A stretch of DNA of 64,000 bases from Virgibacillus sp. MSP4-1. Its GTDB lineage: Bacteria > Bacillota > Bacilli > Bacillales > Alkalibacillaceae. Shown here in pieces: positions 26,480-34,899 of the stretch (position 1 is its first letter; every line of letters starts with the position of its first letter). Where the stretch lies: assembly GCF_010092505.1 (NCBI RefSeq), contig NZ_CP048021.1, positions 62,001-126,000 on the forward strand. The letters run 5' to 3'. The translations under genes were made by a program, and so were the position numbers. The notes beneath the pieces are model-generated. The model did no database searches and was not told where the DNA came from. It worked only from the letters and a program-made list of their open reading frames with translations.

Positions 26480-26935
26480 ATGGGAAATCATAAAAAGAAA
26501 AAAGGCCCTTTTCAATTTATGCAATTTAGTGTTATTGGGGTAGCAAATGCAGCTATTGACATAGGAGTGCTAAATCTCTTACTGTTATTTTTTCATACAG
26601 AAGATCAGGGACTGTTATTGTTTTATAATACAATAGCTTATACACTGGCTGTAGCTAACAGTTATTTTTGGAATGCAAGCTTTACCTTTCGGCGTTCAGC
26701 AGAAGGGAGCAATTGGCAACGCCTGACCTTTATTGGACAAGGGATCGTAAGTTTAGGTGTTAATAACTTTGTCTTTTTTATTGGTAATTTATTATTGGCA
26801 TTTATAGGTATACCAAACTGGCTGCGCTATAATATTGCAAAGGGATTAGCCATGTTTCTCTCATTCCTCGCAAGCTTTTTTATGATAAAATATTTGGTTT
26901 TTAGAGATTTTGGAGCAAAGAAAGTGAAAGAATAA
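26480..26935 (+). CDS. GtrA-family membrane protein
   Basis: A 151-residue protein with four transmembrane helices matching GtrA: the opening FMQFSVIGVANAAIDIGVLN, the NSYFWNASFTFRR motif between helices two and three, and the LSFLASFFMIKYLVFR ending. GtrA proteins are thought to flip lipid-linked sugars or assist glycosyltransferases. It is the third gene of the sqdB-sqdX operon (34 bases after the previous stop), so a role in moving or modifying the glycolipid is plausible, by inference. A terminator follows. Confidence 0.88.
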   Translation: MGNHKKKKGPFQFMQFSVIGVANAAIDIGVLNLLLLFFHTEDQGLLLFYNTIAYTLAVANSYFWNASFTFRRSAEGSNWQRLTFIGQGIVSLGVNNFVFFIGNLLLAFIGIPNWLRYNIAKGLAMFLSFLASFFMIKYLVFRDFGAKKVKE

Positions 26936-26949
26936 TATCATTATAATGG

Positions 26950-26990
26950 AGAAAGCCCAAATCATAGATGGCGTGATTTGGGCTTTCTTG
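26950..26990. terminator. Bidirectional terminator
   Basis: A 15-bp perfect stem (26950-26964 with 26974-26988) separates the GtrA gene from the convergent menA gene. Confidence 0.85.
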
Positions 26991-27022
26991 CCTATCGTAG
27001 CCTTGCACAACTATGGATTGTT

Positions 27023-27958
27023 TTAGAACCAAATTGATGCCCACATCCCAAATGAAAAGAGCAGGCCAAATACCCAGTGATGTATGGCTGCAATCTTCAT
27101 TCCTTCAATTTCCTCCACCCTTTTGGCGCCAGGGCGGTAGGACAAGACAAGTTTCCCTGCAACAGGTATGGCCAGAAAACTGATGGCGGTGATCACCGGA
27201 AGAACACCGGACAAAATGCTCCCTAACACCCATAAATAAATGATGGTTAACATAAGGATTAACAGGTAAGAAGCCCTGACCCGTCCCAGCCTTTGGGCTA
27301 ATGTACAGCGAAAGGTTTCGTCCTTCTTCATATCCCGAATATTATTGGATAAAATCATGGCTGATATCAGAACAGCAAAAGTTATGGACACCCATAGGAC
27401 AGAAAGATTCAGACTATGACCCTGGACAACATAGGCCAGACAGGTTGTAACAGGTCCGAGAAACAGAGCGGCTGTGATTTCCCCCAAACCAATGGAGGAT
27501 AGCGAATGAGATCCGGCAGAATAATAATATCCTGCTACAATTCCGATGGCCCCGACAACAGCTATCCATGGACTGCTTTGATAGGCTAACCAGGCCCCCA
27601 TTCCAATCGCAATCAAAATACAAGTTAAGGCCATATATGGGAGCAACTGGTGCTTTGGTCCTGTTTTTTCGCTGTCATCCTTTGAAGGCATTATCCATTT
27701 TTCTGTATCCTGGCCATTTTTAAAATCAAAGTAATCATTCAATATGTTGACAGATGACTGGACGAACAGAGAAGCCAAAAGCATCACTAAAAATATATCT
27801 AAACGCACAGATCCGGTAGCTGCTGCCAGGGCTGTGCCAGCTATAACAGGACTAATGGTCCCTGATAACGTTAATGGGCGAAAAAGCTGGACCCAGGAGT
27901 AGCGGTACTGAAACATTTCCTTCTGATCAGGTAAAACTTTTGTTTCCGATACAAACAT
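27023..27958 (-). CDS. menA: 1,4-dihydroxy-2-naphthoate polyprenyltransferase
   Basis: A 311-residue UbiA-superfamily prenyltransferase with eight or nine membrane helices. The first Asp-rich motif is NDYFDFKNGQDTEKW (near residue 80) and the second is NNIRDMKKDE (near 205), both needed for Mg-diphosphate binding. The opening RPLTLSGTISPVIAGTALA is typical of MenA. It joins the polyprenyl chain to dihydroxynaphthoate in menaquinone synthesis. ATG 27956-27958 has GGGAGTG upstream; a longer frame begins 11 codons earlier without a site. The DoxX-type gene, possibly quinone-linked, lies nearby. Confidence 0.88.
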   Translation of the reverse strand: MFVSETKVLPDQKEMFQYRYSWVQLFRPLTLSGTISPVIAGTALAAATGSVRLDIFLVMLLASLFVQSSVNILNDYFDFKNGQDTEKWIMPSKDDSEKTGPKHQLLPYMALTCILIAIGMGAWLAYQSSPWIAVVGAIGIVAGYYYSAGSHSLSSIGLGEITAALFLGPVTTCLAYVVQGHSLNLSVLWVSITFAVLISAMILSNNIRDMKKDETFRCTLAQRLGRVRASYLLILMLTIIYLWVLGSILSGVLPVITAISFLAIPVAGKLVLSYRPGAKRVEEIEGMKIAAIHHWVFGLLFSFGMWASIWF

Positions 27959-28041
27959 TCTGAACACTCCCTTTTTTTCCACGTATTGCATGCGAACGAT
28001 TTTTCTGCGGATAACCGTAAAATTAAATCGTCAATAATGCT

Positions 28042-28536
28042 CTATAACATCATCATTAAGGTCAAAAGAGTGAAAAATCCGATTACTTCCACACCTTCAA
28101 GAAGAGCGGTCATAAACATGGCTCTTTCAAGAGGAGTTTTGTATCCTTTTTCAGCAATTTTCCAAATGGTATCATTATTAAGCATCTGCATCGTCTGTTT
28201 ATATCCCACAAAAATCCCCCAGGCTAACGTGAACAGGCCGACCACTAATGCTGTTAGCCAAATGTTCCCATAGGTTGTACTCCATAAGGTGTTCCAGGTT
28301 CGGACAGGGCCAAGGACAGTTCCGAGCAAAATGCCTGTCAGTACAACTCCGGAACCGGCCAGTGTCAGCCATAGGTGGGTTTTCTTCATCAGTACAAAAA
28401 GAAATTGACGCTGATTAGGGATGCTTAAGGACTGTATGGCAGGATAAATTCCCCAGCCAACGAATAATATCCCCCCCACCCAAATGATGGCAAGGAAAAT
28501 GTGAATCGAGAGTACTGTCTGATGTATGATCCACAT
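28042..28536 (-). CDS. Four-helix membrane protein (CopD/DUF420-like)
   Basis: A 164-residue integral membrane protein with four hydrophobic helices (about residues 5-27, 50-72, 82-108 and 140-160). The first helix holds two His (HQTVLSIHIF) and the WVGG motif common to CopD-like and related haem- or copper-associated proteins. The exact family is not recognised with certainty. AAGGTG precedes the ATG. It is transcribed in the same direction as menA, about 80 bases apart, so they may share a transcript. Confidence 0.65.
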   Translation of the reverse strand: MWIIHQTVLSIHIFLAIIWVGGILFVGWGIYPAIQSLSIPNQRQFLFVLMKKTHLWLTLAGSGVVLTGILLGTVLGPVRTWNTLWSTTYGNIWLTALVVGLFTLAWGIFVGYKQTMQMLNNDTIWKIAEKGYKTPLERAMFMTALLEGVEVIGFFTLLTLMMML

Positions 28537-28680
28537 TTTGAATCACCTTCTTTCTATACATAGGAAGGAATTCCTCTATACTTTGATTATATAAAGACTT
28601 GAAATGAAAGGATGTGACCTGCGTCAATTTTTATCAAATTCTTTATTTTAGCGGGAGAAAGATAGGACTTTCCGCAATAT

Positions 28681-28742
28681 TTTGTTCACCATTTCACAAA
28701 TTAGACAAAGGTTTGTTACAGAAATGTGAAATGGTGAACAAA
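28681..28742. promoter_or_regulatory. 18-bp perfect inverted repeat upstream of doxX
   Basis: TTTGTTCACCATTTCACA (28681-28698) is repeated exactly inverted at 28725-28742. It lies just upstream of a promoter-like TTTGCA (28746) and TATGAT (28768) for the DoxX gene. It is a strong candidate binding site for a dimeric regulator. It resembles redox-regulator (Rex- or FNR-type) half-sites only in part. Confidence 0.6.
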
Positions 28743-28884
28743 GTCATTTGCAAAATGAAAATTCGTGTTATGATATAAGTGTAATAAGGAAACAGCAAAT
28801 GCGGAAAGGCCATGGCACCGCAGTTGTTACCTTATAACAAGATAATATGTGAAATACTGAACAAAATATAAGGAGTGGATTTAT

Positions 28885-29406
28885 ATGTTTAATCATTTTC
28901 TTCGTAATAACAAATATGTAGCAGGTGTGTTAGCTTTTCTCAGAATATATATTGGGTATCAATTCCTTACAGCAGGCTTTGGAAAAATAACGGGTGGTGG
29001 ATTTGATGCAAGTGGATTTATAAAAGGTGCGATTGCAAGTGCTGGTGGGGAGCATCCAGCTGTTCAGGGCTGGTGGGCTGCATTCCTTGAAAACGTTGCG
29101 TTACCAAATGCTGAAGTATTCACGTTCCTGGTTATGTGGGGAGAGCTTTTAGTAGGTCTGGCCCTGATTCTTGGGATTTTCACGAACTTTGCAGGTCTAA
29201 TGGGATTGACAATGAATTTCGCGTTTCTATTCAGTGGCACCGTTAGCACAAATGCCCAAATGGTATTAATAACAATATTCATTGTTGTGGCAGGTTACAA
29301 TGCAGGACGTTTCGGTCTGGACCGCTGGGTAATGCCATTCTTAAACAATCACAATTTAACATTCAAGAGTCGTAAGAAACATAAAGAAGAAGTAGCTGTT
29401 GCATAA
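28885..29406 (+). CDS. DoxX-family membrane protein
   Basis: A 173-residue membrane protein with four helices. The DoxX features are the opening LRIYIGYQFLTAGFGKI and the second-helix MWGELLVGLALILGIFTNFAGL. DoxX proteins are linked to thiosulfate:quinone oxidoreductase and to thiol or oxidative stress responses; their reaction in Bacilli is not settled. AGGAGTG precedes the ATG. It is monocistronic between a striking inverted repeat upstream and a strong terminator downstream, so independent stress regulation is likely, by inference. Confidence 0.88.
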   Translation: MFNHFLRNNKYVAGVLAFLRIYIGYQFLTAGFGKITGGGFDASGFIKGAIASAGGEHPAVQGWWAAFLENVALPNAEVFTFLVMWGELLVGLALILGIFTNFAGLMGLTMNFAFLFSGTVSTNAQMVLITIFIVVAGYNAGRFGLDRWVMPFLNNHNLTFKSRKKHKEEVAVA

Positions 29407-29427
29407 ACAGATGGACAAGACGATCGT

Positions 29428-29460
29428 TTAAAAGACGCGGCCACAGCCGCGTCTTTTAAG
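29428..29460. terminator. Strong GC-rich terminator
   Basis: A stem of about 14 bp (AAAAGACGCGGC with its complement) around a three- or four-base loop follows the DoxX gene. Confidence 0.88.
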
Positions 29461-29684
29461 GTTTAAGGGAAGATAAACAAATTGATTACATATTGTCCAT
29501 GATTAATCACCATGGATGAATACTAAGAAGAAAAGCATGGCTATTTCGGGGATGAAATGGACATGCTTTTGTATTTATCGGCAGAAAGAGATAAGGAACC
29601 ATAAATTCCTCTGTATACGTTTGAATTTTCAGAAATATATGATATAGTGTTTATAAGTGGAAATTTGAGAAGTATCTGTTATAC

Positions 29685-29702
29685 ATACTGACTGGTTAGT
29701 AT
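29685..29702. promoter_or_regulatory. TetR-type operator
   Basis: ATACTGACTGGTTAGTAT is an 18-bp near-palindrome of the type bound by TetR-family regulators of fatty-acid genes. It lies about 70 bases before the SDR-acyl-CoA ligase operon, which also encodes a TetR regulator (32211). Binding is inferred. Confidence 0.6.
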
Positions 29703-29738
29703 ACTGTATTGTAAATCAGTTTTTTTATTTCAAGTAAA

Positions 29739-29752
29739 TGAAAGCGTTACCA
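29739..29752 (+). promoter_or_regulatory. cre-like site (CcpA)
   Basis: TGAAAGCGTTACCA matches the catabolite-responsive element consensus with one deviation. It is immediately before the ribosome binding site of the operon, where CcpA would block transcription. Confidence 0.6.
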
Positions 29753-29767
29753 AAAGGAGGAGATATT

Positions 29768-30544
29768 TTGAGTTTAATTCAGGATTTATTTCAATTGGAC
29801 GGAAAGGTTGCCATTGTTACAGGCGGGGGTCGTGGTCTTGGGAGACAGATTGCTTTGGCCTATGTCGATGCCGGAGCTAAAGTTGTGATCTGTTCCCGAA
29901 AGCTTGAAAATTGCGAGACCACAGCTAAAGAAATTGAGGAAAAGGGTGGAGAGGTTTTAGCGCTGCAATGTGACGTTCGAGAGCCTGATCAGGTTCAATA
30001 TGTTGTGGATCAGACGATTGAGAAGTTTGGTAAGATTGATATCCTCGTAAACAACAGCGGGGCTTCGTGGGGAGCACCCGTATTAGAAATGCCGCTCGAT
30101 GCCTGGTACAAGGTCATGAATGTGAATGTGACAGGTACCTTCCTGATGTCACAGGCGGTTGGCAAGCATATGGTTGAACAGGAAAGCGGGAAAATTATCA
30201 ATCTATCATCGATTGCAGGTTTGCGAGGGGTGGATCCACGTGTGATGGATGCCGTGGGCTATAATGCCAGTAAGGGAGCCATTATTACAATGACAAAGGA
30301 TTTAGCTGCAAAATGGGGCCCTCATAATATTCATGTTAATTGTATTGCACCAGGATTTATTCCTACAAAAATGTCTAAAGGTGTACTTGAGCAGGGGGGA
30401 GGAGTTGTTTCAGAATTAACGCCTTTACGTCGCTTAGGAGAGGAGGAAGAAATTCAGGGGATTGCACTATTCCTGGCTTCAAAAGCATCCAGTTATATTA
30501 CTGGGGAGACCATTTCCATTGATGGTGGGATGAGTGCTACTTAA
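29768..30544 (+). CDS. SDR-family reductase of the fatty-acid operon
   Basis: A 258-residue classical SDR. Its features are the TGGGRGLG cofactor loop, NNSG, catalytic Ser in LSSIAGL, YNASKGA, and the C-terminal GGMSAT end. It resembles 3-oxoacyl-ACP reductase-type and gluconate 5-dehydrogenase-type enzymes and probably acts on a beta-hydroxyacyl substrate given its neighbours. TTG 29768 is chosen because AAAGGAGGAG lies seven bases upstream; an ATG ten codons earlier overlaps the cre-like site. First gene of the operon with the acyl-CoA ligase. Confidence 0.85.
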   Translation: MSLIQDLFQLDGKVAIVTGGGRGLGRQIALAYVDAGAKVVICSRKLENCETTAKEIEEKGGEVLALQCDVREPDQVQYVVDQTIEKFGKIDILVNNSGASWGAPVLEMPLDAWYKVMNVNVTGTFLMSQAVGKHMVEQESGKIINLSSIAGLRGVDPRVMDAVGYNASKGAIITMTKDLAAKWGPHNIHVNCIAPGFIPTKMSKGVLEQGGGVVSELTPLRRLGEEEEIQGIALFLASKASSYITGETISIDGGMSAT

Positions 30545-30565
30545 AAAATGTGAGGAGGAATAAAT

Positions 30566-32167
30566 ATGGAAAAAGTCTGGCAAAACCATTATCCGGACCA
30601 TATCAATAGTGAGCTTGAGATTCCCGATATGACAGCTGTGGATATGCTGCACCAGACGGTTAAAAAATACGGGGATTATAAAGCCATGCATTTTTACGGA
30701 AGAGAGTTTACTTACAAAGAGCTCGGACAGCAGGCAGGAGCATTTGCGTCCAAACTACAGGATGAGGGTCTCAAAAAAGGAGACAGGGCGGCGATTATGC
30801 TCCCGAACTGCCCTCAATATGTAATAAGCTACTATGGAATTCTGCAGGCAGGTGGTACGGTTACCCAGGTGAATCCAATGCTGGCGGGGCCTGAACTTGA
30901 GCATATACTAAAGGACTCCGGTGCTGAAACGATTGTTATTTATAAGCCACTTCTTCCTGTTCTCAATCAGATTATGGATCAGACAAACATAAGGAAGGTT
31001 ATCCAGGTTACGCTTGGTGAGGAGACCTCAGACGATGATTTGGCAGTTGAATTCACTGATTATTTAAAGCAGGTAACCCACCCGCCAAAAGCTGTTGAAA
31101 TCGATCCGAAAGAAGATATTGCGGTTCTGCAATATACGGGTGGTACCACAGGTCGTTCGAAAGGAGCCATGCTCACTCACCGAAACATTATCACCAATAC
31201 GCTTCAAGCCTATGAGTTTTTTAAGGATGAGATTGAATTTGGCAAAGAACGCTATCTTACAGTCATCCCTCTGTTCCATGTTTTTGGTATGACATCAGGT
31301 ATGAACCTCTCTATTTATACAGCGGCAATGAATATTTTACTTCCTAAGTTTGAATTAGAACAAGTCCTGCAAACGATTAAAGACCTCAAACCAACATCTT
31401 TTCCAGGTGTACCAACCATGTATGTAGCCATCAACAGCCACCCGAAAGCAGAGGAGTATGGGATTGACAGTATAAAAATCTGTAATAGTGGAAGTGCTCC
31501 GATGCCAGGGGAGCTCATGCGTTCCTTTGAGAACAAGACCGGTGCAAAAATTTTGGAAGGCTATGGCCTGTCTGAAGCATCGCCAATCACACATTGTAAC
31601 CCGATGTTTTCGGATAGAAAGCCGGGAAGTATCGGTATTGGGGTACCGTCCACGGAATATAAAATAGTGGATTTAAGCGATGGTACAAAAGAAGTCCCAT
31701 ATGGGGAAACAGGCGAGCTGATTATCAAAGGACCCCAGGTAATGAAGGGATATTGGAATATGCCGGAGGAGACATCAGAAACGTTGCGTGATGGCTGGCT
31801 TTATACGGGAGATATCGCCCGCATGGATGAACATGGATACACTTATATAGTGGATCGGAAGAAGGATATGATTATTGCGAGTGGATACAATGTTTATCCT
31901 CGGGATGTTGAAGAAGTGCTGTATGAGCATCCGGCGGTTCAGGAAGCTGTGGTTGTAGGTGTTCCGGATGAATATCGTGGAGAAACCGTTAAGGCTGTTG
32001 TTGTCCTGAACGAAGGGGAGAACAGTTCAGAGGAAGACTTAATCAGCTTTTGTCGGGAAAACCTGGCAGCCTATAAAATTCCGCGTATGATTGATTTCAG
32101 AGATGAACTGCCAAAAACCAATGTCGGAAAAATCCTCCGTCGTAAAGTTCGTGAAGAGCTGGTGTAA
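30566..32167 (+). CDS. Long-chain fatty acid-CoA ligase (AMP-forming)
   Basis: A 533-residue ANL-superfamily enzyme. The P-loop motif is YTGGTTGRSKGAMLTH (near residue 190). EGYGLSEASPITH, the DGWLYTGDIARMDEHGYTYIVDRKKDMI hinge and the C-terminal Lys in PKTNVGKILRR complete the adenylation and thioesterification set. It activates fatty acids to acyl-CoA for degradation or lipid synthesis. It resembles LcfA/LcfB and YhfL. It lies 21 bases after the SDR gene with its own GAGGAGG. Repression by the downstream TetR regulator and by CcpA is likely. Confidence 0.92.
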   Translation: MEKVWQNHYPDHINSELEIPDMTAVDMLHQTVKKYGDYKAMHFYGREFTYKELGQQAGAFASKLQDEGLKKGDRAAIMLPNCPQYVISYYGILQAGGTVTQVNPMLAGPELEHILKDSGAETIVIYKPLLPVLNQIMDQTNIRKVIQVTLGEETSDDDLAVEFTDYLKQVTHPPKAVEIDPKEDIAVLQYTGGTTGRSKGAMLTHRNIITNTLQAYEFFKDEIEFGKERYLTVIPLFHVFGMTSGMNLSIYTAAMNILLPKFELEQVLQTIKDLKPTSFPGVPTMYVAINSHPKAEEYGIDSIKICNSGSAPMPGELMRSFENKTGAKILEGYGLSEASPITHCNPMFSDRKPGSIGIGVPSTEYKIVDLSDGTKEVPYGETGELIIKGPQVMKGYWNMPEETSETLRDGWLYTGDIARMDEHGYTYIVDRKKDMIIASGYNVYPRDVEEVLYEHPAVQEAVVVGVPDEYRGETVKAVVVLNEGENSSEEDLISFCRENLAAYKIPRMIDFRDELPKTNVGKILRRKVREELV

Positions 32168-32179
32168 CCCTCTTTAAAA

Positions 32180-32193
32180 TGAAAGCGCTTTAT
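32180..32193 (+). promoter_or_regulatory. cre-like site before the TetR gene
   Basis: TGAAAGCGCTTTAT contains the symmetric CcpA core and is located between the acyl-CoA ligase stop and the regulator gene. It is a candidate second cre in the operon. Confidence 0.5.
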
Positions 32194-32210
32194 TTTTGGG
32201 AGGGTTGAAA

Positions 32211-32777
32211 GTGAGAAATCAAATCATTCAAGCCTGTGTAGAAGCTTTTGAGAAAAAAGGATTCAGTGAAACCTCTATTCAGGAGATTGTTGACCGCTTA
32301 GGGGTAACTAAGGGAACTTTTTATTATTATTTTGCCAGTAAGGAACAGGCTTTAATGACGATTCATCGCAGGTACATTGATGAATTGCTCATACAGCAAA
32401 AAGAGTTGGTGAGGCGAGCTGATGTAAGCTATACAGAAAAGCTTTACGGTCTCATTCGGGTACTTATTACCAATATTACTCCGTTAGGAAACAGTGCCCG
32501 GGTTTTTCATCGTGAATATCGTCATCTGAATGAAACTCATATGAAGGAAGTACGGGAAAAACGAAATCAGGTTCGCATGATTGTGGAAGGAGTAATTCGT
32601 GATGGTATTGAGGCCGGGGAATTTCGGCAGGATCTGAGAGCAGATATTGTAACCCTTGGCATTCTGGGTATATGTAACTGGAGCTATCAGTGGTTTCAGT
32701 CGGACGGAATGTTCACCGACTTAGAAGTAGCAGACATTTTCATCGATATGATTAGCAGAGGAATAGAATACAATTAG
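32211..32777 (+). CDS. TetR-family transcriptional regulator (FadR-like)
   Basis: A 188-residue regulator: an N-terminal TetR helix-turn-helix (FSETSIQEIVDRLGVTKGTFYYYF, residues about 20-43) and an all-helical ligand-binding domain. The position within a fatty-acid operon and the operator at 29685 suggest an acyl-CoA-responsive repressor similar to FadR/YsiA. GTG 32211 has GGGAGG seven bases upstream; a TTG five codons earlier lies within that site. Ligand and targets are inferred. Confidence 0.88.
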   Translation: MRNQIIQACVEAFEKKGFSETSIQEIVDRLGVTKGTFYYYFASKEQALMTIHRRYIDELLIQQKELVRRADVSYTEKLYGLIRVLITNITPLGNSARVFHREYRHLNETHMKEVREKRNQVRMIVEGVIRDGIEAGEFRQDLRADIVTLGILGICNWSYQWFQSDGMFTDLEVADIFIDMISRGIEYN

Positions 32778-32848
32778 CTTTTTCTGTTCAATCGAGTGGA
32801 TTACATTAAGCTTAGCCGGCAAATGGAAGGAAAGGGAGGATGAACAAT

Positions 32849-33268
32849 TTGAAGCATGAATGCAGGGTGAAAGCAAGGGCATTTGAAACAGATGCCTTAG
32901 GTCACGTCAGTAATATTAGCTATTTTATTTATCTGGAAGAGGCACGAATTGAAATGTTCAGAGATTTAGGTGAGCCTATGAATATGGATTCATGGCCCTT
33001 TATTTTAGCATCAACGAGCTGTGATTTTAAGCAGCAGGCCTATTTTGATGAGATTATGACCATTCAAACTTCTGTTAATAAAATGGGCAACTCCAGCTTT
33101 CATTTAAAACACGAGTTTGTGAATGACAGGGGGTTGATTGCAGAGGGAAAGGCCATTATGGTGTATTTTGATTTCCATCAGCAAAAGACAGTCCCTATTC
33201 CGGATACTGTAAGACAGAAGCTTGAGCCTTACATGGAAGAGAAGGCCATTGGAGAGAAGAAGGGATAA
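32849..33268 (+). CDS. Acyl-CoA thioesterase, 4HBT hotdog family
   Basis: A 139-residue hotdog-fold protein. The N-terminal FETDALGHVSNISYFIYLEEAR matches the YbgC/4HBT active-site helix with its Asp and the turn before the long helix. It hydrolyses acyl-CoA thioesters. TTG 32849 has AGGGAGG eight bases upstream; ATG 32840 abuts that site and would add three residues. Its place after the ligase, reductase and regulator supports a fatty-acid role. Confidence 0.83.
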   Translation: MKHECRVKARAFETDALGHVSNISYFIYLEEARIEMFRDLGEPMNMDSWPFILASTSCDFKQQAYFDEIMTIQTSVNKMGNSSFHLKHEFVNDRGLIAEGKAIMVYFDFHQQKTVPIPDTVRQKLEPYMEEKAIGEKKG

Positions 33269-33330
33269 TACTGCTACGCTAAAAGCTTACATTATCATTA
33301 TCCAGAGTTTTGGTTATACGAAAAAGCTGG

Positions 33331-33365
33331 AAGGATCGTCTTTGGAAAGGAGACGATCCTTTTTA
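33331..33365 (+). terminator. Rho-independent terminator
   Basis: An 11-bp stem (AAGGATCGTCT with its complement), nine-base loop and T-run end the fatty-acid operon. Confidence 0.85.
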
Positions 33366-33490
33366 CATATTGTTCAGCAATTTCTCTCTATAATGGAAGG
33401 AGGAGTCTGTAAGCATTTGTAAAAGAGGTCCCTGTAAATTTTGTTATCCATGATACAATAGATGAAAAGCTAAGATATGGAGAGGATATT

Positions 33491-34306
33491 ATGCTGACTG
33501 ATTATCATGTACATATGGCGGAAACCGGAGAATTTACAACCGATTACTTGAAGGAGTATTTACAGAAAGCAAAGGAGAAGGGAATTGAAGAATTAGGGAT
33601 ATCTGAACATGCTTATTTTTTTCATGAGACGAGTAATATTATTTCCAACCCCTGGATTGACAACCGGCGAGGATTAAATTTTACAGATTATCAGCAGTTC
33701 TTTGATCAGGCCAGAGCAGAAGGGCTGAACATAAAAATGGGAATTGAAATGGATTATACACCCGGGAAGGAAAAGGAGATGGAGGCCTTTATTAATGCCC
33801 ATCCCTTTGACTATGTAATCGGTTCAGTTCACTGGATTGGCGACTGGGGAATTGACCTTGCGATTCATCGGGAAGAATATGAAAAGCGGGATATTTATGA
33901 AGCCTATGAGCAGTACTTTGATCAAATCGTTACACTAGCTGAATCCGGGCTATTTGACTTTGTTGGGCACATCGATCTAATTAAAATTTTCTCTTATAAG
34001 CCAGACGATCAGAATTTTGTTGAAAAGCAGTATGACCGGGCTGTGGAAGCTTTAGCCAAATCAGGAACATGTATCGAAATCAGTTCGGCCGGGCTCCGTA
34101 AGCCTGTAGGAGAAATCTACCCGGATCCTATTTTACTGCAAAAATGCCATGATGCCGGTGTTGGTATTGTGACCTGCTCCGACGCTCATGCACCCAAGCA
34201 TGTGGGGTACGCCTTTGATCAGTCCCTTGAATTGGCCCAATCGGTCGGGTATAAGGAAATTCAGACGTTTAACCAGCGGAAGAGAGAGACGTATGCTTTG
34301 GGTTAA
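33491..34306 (+). CDS. hisJ: PHP-family histidinol-phosphatase
   Basis: A 271-residue PHP-fold phosphatase. The metal ligands appear in order: DYHVHM, GISEHA, EMDY, GSVHW, GHIDL and the C-terminal SDAHAP. It matches HisJ/HisK-type histidinol-phosphatases (YtvP of B. subtilis), which convert histidinol phosphate to histidinol in histidine synthesis, although some relatives act on other phosphoesters. GGAGAGG precedes the ATG. It is monocistronic, apart from his genes, as in Bacillus. Confidence 0.87.
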   Translation: MLTDYHVHMAETGEFTTDYLKEYLQKAKEKGIEELGISEHAYFFHETSNIISNPWIDNRRGLNFTDYQQFFDQARAEGLNIKMGIEMDYTPGKEKEMEAFINAHPFDYVIGSVHWIGDWGIDLAIHREEYEKRDIYEAYEQYFDQIVTLAESGLFDFVGHIDLIKIFSYKPDDQNFVEKQYDRAVEALAKSGTCIEISSAGLRKPVGEIYPDPILLQKCHDAGVGIVTCSDAHAPKHVGYAFDQSLELAQSVGYKEIQTFNQRKRETYALG

Positions 34307-34332
34307 TGGAGCTGTAGAAAAAATCTGGTAAT

Positions 34333-34828
34333 AAGAAAGAGGCTGGGACATAACTAATTGCTTGTCCAAAAACCTAATTATTAATAGCCTAGCGGAGGAA
34401 ATGTACGTAGACTCCTGGTCGGTTAAAAGCGGCACGTCCTGTGCCAACACCGACACTTGAACGTCCTGTTCGTCGTGGGAGGAAGGCCTAGGTGAGACCC
34501 TGCAAAGAAAAGTGAAGGCGACCGTTTAGGCCCGACAGCATAAGCAGAATTCATGAAGTGACACGCTTTCTGTCACGTAGTGGATGCTGCTTATGACTGC
34601 TTGGGCCTGGGAGCCGTAACTGGACAAGCGCGATAGCGCGAGGAGGCTCACCAGCCGCCCCGGCAAAGAAGACACTACGAAAACGACCAAAGGGAGTTTG
34701 AGTAGATGTCGCACTTGTGCCCTTGGGTGAAAGCGAAGTATATTTCCGTAGCGGTAGGTACTAAACCATGCATAATTCGGATTGGGATTTATTTTTAGCA
34801 AAAACACTTTTGTCCCGGCTTCTTTCTT
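34333..34828. repeat. Structured repeat element bounded by inverted repeats (MITE-like)
   Basis: The termini AAGAAAGAGGCTGGGACA (34333-34350) and their inverted near-copy at 34811-34828 bound about 495 bp without a gene. Inside are a second inverted pair (GGAAATGTAC near 34398 with GTATATTTCC near 34738), a hairpin TCGGT...ACCGA enclosing GGCAC/GTGCC (34418-34453), a long stem GGCCC..CATAAGCAG with CTGCTTATG..GGGCC (34529-34607) enclosing GTGACA/TGTCAC, and CGCG-ATA-GCGCG (34628-34640). The layout suggests a non-autonomous mobile element with a highly folded transcript. No ribosome binding site-supported frame is seen. Confidence 0.7.
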
Positions 34829-34899
34829 TATAGATTTAGGTTTTGGGATTATAGCCTGGTAATTGTGATTGAGTTGTACATCCTAAATATCATTCCATC

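Noticed and set aside
28681-28742. A canonical Rex site
   Set aside because: Only one half of each arm fits TTCACAA; the full TTGTGAA-N4-TTCACAA arrangement is missing, so it is kept as an unassigned inverted repeat.
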